Assembly (NCBI GenBank): GCA_900546105.1
Contig: URBP01000107.1
Coordinates: 1 to 5,533, forward strand
Length of the DNA: 5,533 nt
Reading direction: 5' to 3'
From: an uncultured Collinsella sp.
GTDB lineage: Bacteria; Actinomycetota; Coriobacteriia; Coriobacteriales; Coriobacteriaceae
The notes under the pieces are model-generated. The model was not told the origin of the DNA. It did no database searches and saw nothing but the letters and a program-made list of their open reading frames with translations. A program made the translations under genes and the position numbers. Shown here in pieces: positions 1 through 4,324 of this stretch (the first letter of the stretch is position 1; each line of letters opens with the position of its first letter).

Positions 1-53
1 GTTTCCCGGAGAAAGCCCTTACTTGGTGCGGGCCTAATTTGTTTGTTGCCGAC
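1..53. other. Unassigned edge sequence beyond the terminator
   Basis: No start, ribosome binding site or recognisable coding or RNA sequence can be supported here. A short plus-strand frame open from the edge stops with TAA at 35-37 and could be the tail of a convergent gene, but eleven codons are too few to judge. Confidence 0.3.
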
Positions 54-90
54 AAAAAACAGGGGCGTCCTCTTTGAGGACGCCCCTGTT
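54..90 (-). terminator. Strong intrinsic terminator after the transketolase genes
   Basis: A perfect 15-bp inverted repeat (arms 58-72 and 76-90, core AGGGGCGTCCTC/GAGGACGCCCCT) with a three-base spacer is followed on the minus strand by six T (59-54). The GC-rich stem and U-run make this the clearest terminator in the window. It begins 46 bases after the transketolase stop. On the plus strand only TT and an AT-poor tail follow, so action in that direction is less likely. Confidence 0.92.
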
Positions 91-136
91 ATGGATTGTA
101 TACGGTTGCTGAAGCGATGCTTTGCCTCGTCTTGCC

Positions 137-1078
137 TTATGCCAAGAACTCCTTGGTGGTCGCCACGATGTTGGCGGCGTCCAGGCCGTACTTGTGCAGG
201 AGCTCGGCACCCGGGCCAGACTCACCGAAGGTGTCGTTGACGCCGATCTTCTTGAGCGGCGTCGGGCACTGCTCGCACAGGACGTCGGCGACGGCGCTGC
301 CCAGGCCACCGATCACGGAGTGCTCCTCGACGGTCACGACGTGGCCGGTCTTGGTGGCGCTCTTAACGATCAGGTCGGCGTCGATGGGCTTGATGGTGTG
401 CATGTTGATGACCTCGGCATCGATGCCCTCGGCAGCAAGCTGCTCAGCGGCCTCGAGAGCCTCGCCGACCATCAGGCCGCAGGCGATGATGGTCACATCG
501 GCGCCCTCGCGCATGACAATGCCCTTACCCAACTCGAACTTGTAAGTCTCGGGGTCGTTGATAACCGGCGAGGCCAAACGGGCGAAGCGCATGTACACCG
601 GACCGTCGCACTCGTAGGCGGCGCGCGTCACGGCGCGGGCCTCGACGTCGTCGGCGGGAACGATCACGGTCATGCCGGGGATGACGCGCATGAGGGCGAT
701 ATCCTCGCAGCACTGGTGCGTGGCACCATCCTCGCCCACCGAGATACCGGCGTGCGTGGCACCGATCTTAACGTTGAGGTGCGGATAGCCGATGGAGTTA
801 CGAACCTGCTCAAAGGCGCGGCCGGCGGCGAACATGGCAAAGGTGCTCGCGAAGGCAACGCGACCGGTGGTCGCGATGCCGGCGGCGACGCCCATCAGGT
901 TGCTCTCGGCAATGCCCACATCGAAGAAGCGGTCGGGGCAGGCGGCCTTAAACTTGCCGGTCTGCGTGGCAGCAGCCAGGTCGGCGTCGAGGACCACAAA
1001 GTCATCGTGCTCGTTGGCGAGCTCGACGAGGGCCTCGCCGTAGCTTACGCGCGTGGCGATTTTCTTGACGTCTGCCAT
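137..1078 (-). CDS. tkt: Transketolase, C-terminal (pyrimidine-binding) subunit
   Basis: A 313-residue chain supplying the second half of the split transketolase. The pyrimidine-binding domain covers about 1-170: DADLAAATQTGKF (31-43); the catalytic-type glutamate in VGIAESNLMGVAAG (E58), which in transketolases activates the thiamine aminopyrimidine ring; FASTFAMFAAGRAFEQVR (76-93); and HAGISVGEDGATHQ (109-122). The transketolase C-terminal domain follows (about 185-313), including MHTIKPID (226-233) and EEHSVIGGLGSAVADVL (251-267). Active sites of this enzyme class form between the two domain types, so the protein is expected to work only with the adjacent N-terminal subunit. The start is ATG at 1078, preceded by a strong ribosome binding site. 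The gene ends TAA at 139-137, about 45 bases before a strong terminator, so it is the last gene of its transcript. The Pyr-domain architecture is shared with 1-deoxyxylulose-5-phosphate synthase and dehydrogenase E1 beta chains, but the partner gene indicates transketolase. Confidence 0.95.
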   Translation of the reverse strand: MADVKKIATRVSYGEALVELANEHDDFVVLDADLAAATQTGKFKAACPDRFFDVGIAESNLMGVAAGIATTGRVAFASTFAMFAAGRAFEQVRNSIGYPHLNVKIGATHAGISVGEDGATHQCCEDIALMRVIPGMTVIVPADDVEARAVTRAAYECDGPVYMRFARLASPVINDPETYKFELGKGIVMREGADVTIIACGLMVGEALEAAEQLAAEGIDAEVINMHTIKPIDADLIVKSATKTGHVVTVEEHSVIGGLGSAVADVLCEQCPTPLKKIGVNDTFGESGPGAELLHKYGLDAANIVATTKEFLA

Positions 1079-1079
1079 C

Positions 1080-1910
1080 CTAGAGCTCCTCTCCGGCGGC
1101 CGTGAGCTCTGCCATGGCCTGCTCAAACTGTTCATCGTTGGGGGCCTTGCCGTGCCAACCCACCTGGTTCTCCATAAAGGAAACGCCCTTGCCCTTCATG
1201 GTCTCGGCGATAATGGCAGTCGGCTGGCCCTTGGTGGCGCGGGCCTCGGCAAAGGCGGCGCGAATCTGATCGAAATCGTTGCCGTCGGCAAGCTCCACCA
1301 CGTGGAACTTAAAGGCGCGGAACTTGTCGGCGAGCGGCATGGGGTCGTTGACCTCCTCGACGGGGCCATCGATCTGCAGGCCGTTGTGGTCGACGATCAC
1401 GCAAAGGTTGTCGAGTTGCTGGTTGCCGGCAAACATGGCGGCCTCCCAGACCTGGCCTTCCTCGCTCTCGCCATCGCCCAGCAGGGCGTACGTGCGGTAA
1501 GTATCGCCCCAGTGCTTGGCGGCAACGGCCATACCCACGGCGGCGGAAATGCCCTGGCCGAGCGAGCCGGTGGACATGTCGACGCCCGGGGTGTCGTTCA
1601 TGTTGGGGTGGCCCTGCAGGTGGCTGCCGATATGGCGCAGCGTCTCGAGGTCCTCCTTGGGGAAGAACCCACGCTCGGCGAGCACGGCGTACAGACCCGG
1701 AGCACAGTGGCCCTTGGAGAGCACAAAGCGATCGCGGTCGGCCTTGCGGGGATCGGCCGGGTCGACGTTCATTTCCTCAAAGTACAGATAGGTCATGATG
1801 TCGGCAGCGCCGAGCGAACCGCCCGGATGGCCGGACTTGGCAGCGTGCACGCCGGTGACGATGCCCTTCCTTACCTCGTTGGCAACCTTTTTGAGCTCTT
1901 CGTCGCTCAT
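1080..1910 (-). CDS. tkt: Transketolase, N-terminal (ThDP pyrophosphate-binding) subunit
   Basis: Transketolase moves two-carbon ketol units between sugar phosphates in the non-oxidative pentose phosphate pathway. Here the enzyme is split; this 276-residue chain corresponds to the first half of a full-length transketolase. Visible motifs: SGHPGGSLGAADI (26-38), SKGHCAPGLYA (65-75), QGHPN (99-103), the GSLGQG loop (115-120), and the thiamine-diphosphate motif running from GDGESEEGQ (145-153) to CVIVDHNGLQ (170-179), with GDG at 145-147 and the Mg-binding Asn at about 176. Late motifs are KGKGVSFMEN (239-248) and WHGKAP (252-257). The conserved histidines 28, 68, 101 and 253 are present. The ATG at 1910 has AAGGAAGG just upstream. 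The stop is one base from the next gene, so the two subunits should be made together in matched amounts. It has no sign of the DXS architecture. Confidence 0.95.
   Translation of the reverse strand: MSDEELKKVANEVRKGIVTGVHAAKSGHPGGSLGAADIMTYLYFEEMNVDPADPRKADRDRFVLSKGHCAPGLYAVLAERGFFPKEDLETLRHIGSHLQGHPNMNDTPGVDMSTGSLGQGISAAVGMAVAAKHWGDTYRTYALLGDGESEEGQVWEAAMFAGNQQLDNLCVIVDHNGLQIDGPVEEVNDPMPLADKFRAFKFHVVELADGNDFDQIRAAFAEARATKGQPTAIIAETMKGKGVSFMENQVGWHGKAPNDEQFEQAMAELTAAGEEL
1086..1094 (-). promoter_or_regulatory. Ribosome binding site of the transketolase C-terminal subunit
   Basis: GGAGAGGAG on the minus strand ends seven bases before the ATG at 1078 and encodes the last residues of the upstream subunit (GEEL region). 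It decides the start at 1078 rather than an in-frame start at 1135 inside the upstream gene. The arrangement GAG-CTC-TAG-G-ATG favours reinitiation. Confidence 0.75.
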
Positions 1911-2117
1911 TGTGCCTTCCTTTCATCCTCATTAGACAGAATGCGCACGGCACCGAAGGTAATCCCAACACAGCCGCAATGCACGTACGTCATTCATTAT
2001 GCTGGAAACTGATGGCTTTACCAGAGTTTTTATCATTATTTGAACAATTTAGCAGGCAGAACCGCTGATGAAACGGTTTATCAATGTGAACGTCTTTTGG
2101 ATGGAACGCGGTCGCCC
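1911..2117 (-). promoter_or_regulatory. Intergenic region between yitT and the transketolase genes; probable promoter region
   Basis: These 207 bases are visibly AT-richer than the flanking genes. I see no hairpin with a U-run ending the yitT transcript, so some read-through into the transketolase genes is possible. Two minus-strand hexamers match the -10 consensus at 5/6: AATAAT (2040-2035) and CATAAT (2001-1996). Neither has a convincing -35 at 16-18 bases, so a weak or activator-dependent promoter is possible. The region also holds the dyad at 2066-2083 and an ACGTACGT palindrome (1983-1990). An AAGGAAGG ribosome binding site (1922-1915) precedes the transketolase start. Confidence 0.5.
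2066..2083. promoter_or_regulatory. Candidate LacI-family-type operator upstream of transketolase
   Basis: The 18-bp sequence TGATGAAACGGTTTATCA is centred on CG and is symmetric at 14 of 18 positions (half-sites TGATGAAAC and TGATAAACC). A central CpG flanked by TGAT/ATCA-type arms is the form of many LacI-family operators. It lies 155 bp upstream of the transketolase start and 35 bp after the yitT stop. No regulator gene is in the window, so the assignment is by shape only. Confidence 0.35.
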
Positions 2118-3008
2118 CTACGCGCTAATGTCCTTGAATCCCTCGCCGAAGGCTTCCGTAACGTCAGCGACCGTCACAATGGCGTGAGGATCGCGCTCGC
2201 GCACGATCGTCTTGAGGGTATTGAGCTCTCGACGGCTTACGATGACCATAATCACCGGCTTCTCGGCACCCGAATACATGCCAGTCGCCTTAAACTTGGT
2301 ACAACCACGACCCAGGCCATACATGATATCGGCAGCGATATCAGGGAACTTGTCTGAGATGATGAGCACCATACGACGCTTGTTGCCGCCGTCGACCACA
2401 GCATCGATCACGTAGCCGCTGATCACCATCGAAAGACCTGCATATAGTGCGTTTTCGAGCGAGAAGACCGGCGCCGATGCCGCACACACGGCAACGTCGA
2501 TTGCCATGACGGTCGAGCCCACTGGCAACGAGGTGTTACGCGAGATGATTTGGCCAATCGTGTCCGAGCCGCCGGTGTTGGCGCCGGCGCGCAGCACCAT
2601 GCCGTAACCGATGCCCGTGATAATGCCGCCCCACATAGCGGGAAGCATCAGGTCTGCATGTGCCAGAGGCGCTACAAACGGGGCAAACAGATCGGTAAAG
2701 AAGCCCAGCAGCACAAAGCCCGTCGCCGTCTGCACCACGTAGAACATGCCGCCCTCGCGCATAACGACCAGTAGCAGCAAGGCGTTCATCACAATGGTTT
2801 GAATACCGACAGGCAGCGAAATGCCATGAGACGAGCCGACTGCCTGGATAATAGTCGCAAGGCCCGTAACGCCACCGGCGGCAAGACCATTGGGAATCAA
2901 AAACAGGTCGGTCGCGATGGCGGCCAAGGCACACCCCAACATGATCTGGGGCAGATCGTGAAAGAAGTTCATCGAAAGAATGCGCTTGATGTCCAGACGA
3001 TATGCCAT
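2118..3008 (-). CDS. YitT-family integral membrane protein with C-terminal DUF2179 domain
   Basis: A 296-residue protein with the two-part architecture of the YitT family. The N-terminal membrane portion has about six hydrophobic segments (roughly 20-38, 43-57, 67-83, 90-107, 123-140 and 165-204, the last probably two helices). It carries the family glycine-rich motifs NGLAAGGVTGLATI (40-53) and RAGANTGGSDTIGQII (140-155). A cytoplasmic domain of DUF2179 type follows (about 208-296), including GRGCTKFKATGMYSG and a terminal EAFGEGFKDI. DUF2179 is thought to be a small ligand-binding fold; the substrate and physiological role of YitT proteins are not established, so transport is only inferred. 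There is no signal peptide beyond the first membrane segment. The ATG at 3008 is chosen for its strong ribosome binding site. It follows prfB by 167 nt and is probably transcribed separately, given the hairpins between them. I recall a YitT homologue near secA-prfB in Bacillus as well. Confidence 0.92.
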   Translation of the reverse strand: MAYRLDIKRILSMNFFHDLPQIMLGCALAAIATDLFLIPNGLAAGGVTGLATIIQAVGSSHGISLPVGIQTIVMNALLLLVVMREGGMFYVVQTATGFVLLGFFTDLFAPFVAPLAHADLMLPAMWGGIITGIGYGMVLRAGANTGGSDTIGQIISRNTSLPVGSTVMAIDVAVCAASAPVFSLENALYAGLSMVISGYVIDAVVDGGNKRRMVLIISDKFPDIAADIMYGLGRGCTKFKATGMYSGAEKPVIMVIVSRRELNTLKTIVRERDPHAIVTVADVTEAFGEGFKDISA

Positions 3009-3012
3009 GCTG

Positions 3013-3020
3013 CCTCCCTC
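3013..3020 (-). promoter_or_regulatory. yitT-family gene ribosome binding site
   Basis: GAGGGAGG on the minus strand lies four bases (GGAGG register) or seven bases (GAGGG register) before the ATG at 3008. It decides the start against an in-frame GTG at 3032, which would fall inside the terminator hairpin and has no Shine-Dalgarno sequence. Confidence 0.75.
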
Positions 3021-3049
3021 AAAAAAGCGCACCCCATCGGATGCGCTTT
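3021..3049 (-). terminator. Hairpin plus U-run directly before the yitT ribosome binding site (terminator or attenuator)
   Basis: On the minus strand AAAGCGCA (3049-3042) pairs perfectly with TGCGCTTT (3031-3024) around a ten-base loop. The last three T of the stem continue into three more (3023-3021), making a run of six T in all. This is a canonical intrinsic terminator shape. The yitT Shine-Dalgarno sequence starts at the very next base (3020). It is either the last of three terminators after prfB or, if transcription starts upstream of it, a leader attenuator for yitT. Confidence 0.65.
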
Positions 3050-3086
3050 GAACTTCTTCTTGTATTCGATTCTACCGATTCGCCGG

Positions 3087-3112
3087 ACAAAAACCACCCC
3101 TGCGCAGGGTTT
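3087..3112 (-). terminator. Putative intrinsic terminator 2 after prfB
   Basis: On the minus strand ACCCT (3110-3106) pairs with AGGGGT (3101-3096, one bulged G) around a GCGC loop. It is followed by GG and a run of five T (3093-3089). It is the second copy of the tandem hairpin and has the better U-tract of the two. Confidence 0.5.
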
Positions 3113-3121
3113 GCTCTGGAT

Positions 3122-3148
3122 ACAAAACCACCCTGCTGGGAGGGTTTT
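3122..3148 (-). terminator. Putative intrinsic terminator 1 after prfB
   Basis: The minus-strand transcript can form a stem with AAAACC (3148-3143) pairing GGTTTT (3129-3124). Alternatively ACCCT (3145-3141) pairs AGGGT (3134-3130), leaving GGTTTTG downstream. The U-tract is short and partly within the stem, so efficiency is uncertain. It lies about 30 nt after the prfB stop, a sensible place for the end of the secA-prfB transcript. Confidence 0.45.
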
Positions 3149-3160
3149 AATCCATTTCCA

Positions 3161-3180
3161 CATAAACCGGGCGGTTTATG
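3161..3180. repeat. Perfect 9-bp inverted repeat across the prfB stop codon
   Basis: The plus strand reads CATAAACCG, two bases (GG), then CGGTTTATG: a perfect inverted repeat of nine base pairs per arm. It contains the prfB TAA stop (3178-3176) and the preceding bases. No U-run follows on the minus strand, so it is not a standard terminator by itself. It could form an RNA hairpin protecting the prfB 3' end, or be a dyad protein-binding site. Confidence 0.6.
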
Positions 3181-4324
3181 CAGATGGGGTCTCCGCGTCA
3201 GCGTTACCGGTGGCCCAGCGATGGTAGCCAATAACAAACGGGTCCAGGTCGCCATCGTCAAGAACGGCCTCGACATTGCTGGTCTCCACGCCCGTGCGTA
3301 GGTCCTTGACCATCTGGTACGGGTAGAGCACGTAGCTGCGAATCTGGTTGCCAAAACCAATCGTGGTTTTGGGTCCGCGGATCTCATCGAGCGCCTCGGC
3401 ACGCTTCTCAAGCTCAATCTCGTACAGGCGAGCCTTGAGGATCTGCATGCACGCGGCCTTGTTCTGGATCTGACTGCGCTCGTTTTGGCAGGTGACCACA
3501 ATGCCGCTGGGGAAATGCGTCACGCGCACGGCGGAGTCGGTGGTGTTAACGCCCTGACCGCCCGGGCCGCTCGCGTGGTACACGTCCACGCGGATGTCAT
3601 CGGGACTGATTTCGATGTCGATATCATCGGGTAGCACGGGGATGACCTCGACGCCGGCAAACGTGGTCTGGCGGCGCTTCTTGTCGTCGGTGGGGCTAAT
3701 GCGAACCAAGCGGTGGACGCCGGCCTCGGCGCGCAGCATGCCAAATGCGTCCTTGCCCTCGACAGTAAAGGTCGCGCGGTCGATGCCGATGACCTCGGCT
3801 GCGGGACAGTCGTTGATGGTGACCTTCCAGCCGCGACGCTGGCAGTACTTCATGTACATCTTAAAGAGCATGAAGGTCCAGTCCTGGGCCTCCAGGCCAC
3901 CCTGTCCGGGCTTGATGGTCACAATGGCATCGCCGTGATCGAACTCACCGGTAAACCAGCTCGAAAGCTCAAGCTCATCGATGGCACGGGCCAGGCGCTC
4001 AGCCGTGGCTGTAGCCTCCTCGCGAAGGGCGACGGCGTCGGGGTCATCCCCCATCTCCTCGGCAAGCTCCAGCGCGGCGCGGGCATCGGAAAGCTCGCCG
4101 CGCGCGGTGTCCACGGCAGCGATATCTTCCTTGGTACGCGCGATCTCCTCCATGGTGGCACGGGCGGCGTCGGCGTCATCCCAAAAGCCAGGGGCAACAC
4201 TTTTGGCCTCGAGCTCGGTCACGCGCGTGCGCTTTTCGTCCAAATGGAGATACGACTCGACCTCGCCGAGCCGGTCCGCGAACGCGTCCAGCTCGGCGGG
4301 CGTTACCTCTAAAGCCTCAGCCAT
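3176..4324 (-). CDS. prfB: Peptide chain release factor 2 (RF2)
   Basis: RF2 reads UGA and UAA in the ribosomal A site and triggers peptidyl-tRNA hydrolysis. The product is 382 residues, a normal length for the family. It has an N-terminal helical domain (about 1-120), the codon-recognition domain, and the catalytic GGQ loop (SGPGGQGVNTTDSAVR; GGQ at 255-257). The C-terminus (QIRSYVLYPYQMVKDLRTGV, 327-346) has an actinobacterial look. Two things stand out. The tripeptide that is SPF in most RF2s reads SPT here (residues 210-212; codon 3691-3689 is ACC on the coding strand). The frame is also continuous through SYLHLDEK (24-31), where many bacteria carry an in-frame UGA and +1 frameshift, so autoregulation by frameshifting is absent. 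The ATG start (4324-4322) shares its A with the secA stop (TAATG) and has AGGA at 4335-4332, seven bases upstream. RF2 rather than RF1 is supported by the overall sequence and the lack of a PxT motif. Confidence 0.97.
   Translation of the reverse strand: MAEALEVTPAELDAFADRLGEVESYLHLDEKRTRVTELEAKSVAPGFWDDADAARATMEEIARTKEDIAAVDTARGELSDARAALELAEEMGDDPDAVALREEATATAERLARAIDELELSSWFTGEFDHGDAIVTIKPGQGGLEAQDWTFMLFKMYMKYCQRRGWKVTINDCPAAEVIGIDRATFTVEGKDAFGMLRAEAGVHRLVRISPTDDKKRRQTTFAGVEVIPVLPDDIDIEISPDDIRVDVYHASGPGGQGVNTTDSAVRVTHFPSGIVVTCQNERSQIQNKAACMQILKARLYEIELEKRAEALDEIRGPKTTIGFGNQIRSYVLYPYQMVKDLRTGVETSNVEAVLDDGDLDPFVIGYHRWATGNADAETPSA

Larger units (their letters stand above)
3085..3148. repeat. 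Two tandem imperfect copies of a hairpin-forming repeat
   Basis: Two related stretches on the plus strand, 3087-3112 and 3122-3148, share the pattern ACAAAA(A)CCACCC(C)TGC...GGGTTT, with starts 35 bp apart. The similarity extends slightly upstream as GGA. Each copy is also an internal inverted repeat, so each can form a stem-loop in either strand. The copies look like a local duplication of a terminator-like element, or two members of a dispersed family. Confidence 0.6.

Noticed and set aside
1079..1135. Extended start for the C-terminal transketolase subunit at 1135
   Set aside because: It would overlap the upstream gene by 56 bases with non-conserved sequence. The ATG at 1078 has an excellent ribosome binding site and begins with family-like MADVKKIATR.
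122..2012. Two long plus-strand open frames (122-1105 and 1053-2012, over 300 codons each) antisense to the transketolase genes
   Set aside because: They mirror the codon structure of well-identified minus-strand genes, give low-complexity G/A/V/L/H-rich translations with no domain, and lack ribosome binding sites. Such antisense frames are usual in GC-rich genes.
2010..2035. TGAT...ATCA pair as a second operator copy
   Set aside because: Only the four terminal bases of each arm match; the interior shows no symmetry.
3009..3032. GTG start at 3032 for the YitT-family gene
   Set aside because: It lies in the terminator hairpin, has no Shine-Dalgarno sequence and adds eight residues unlike the family.
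3713..4312. Plus-strand open frame of 199 codons opposite prfB
   Set aside because: It is a shadow of prfB codons with no recognisable domain or translation signal.
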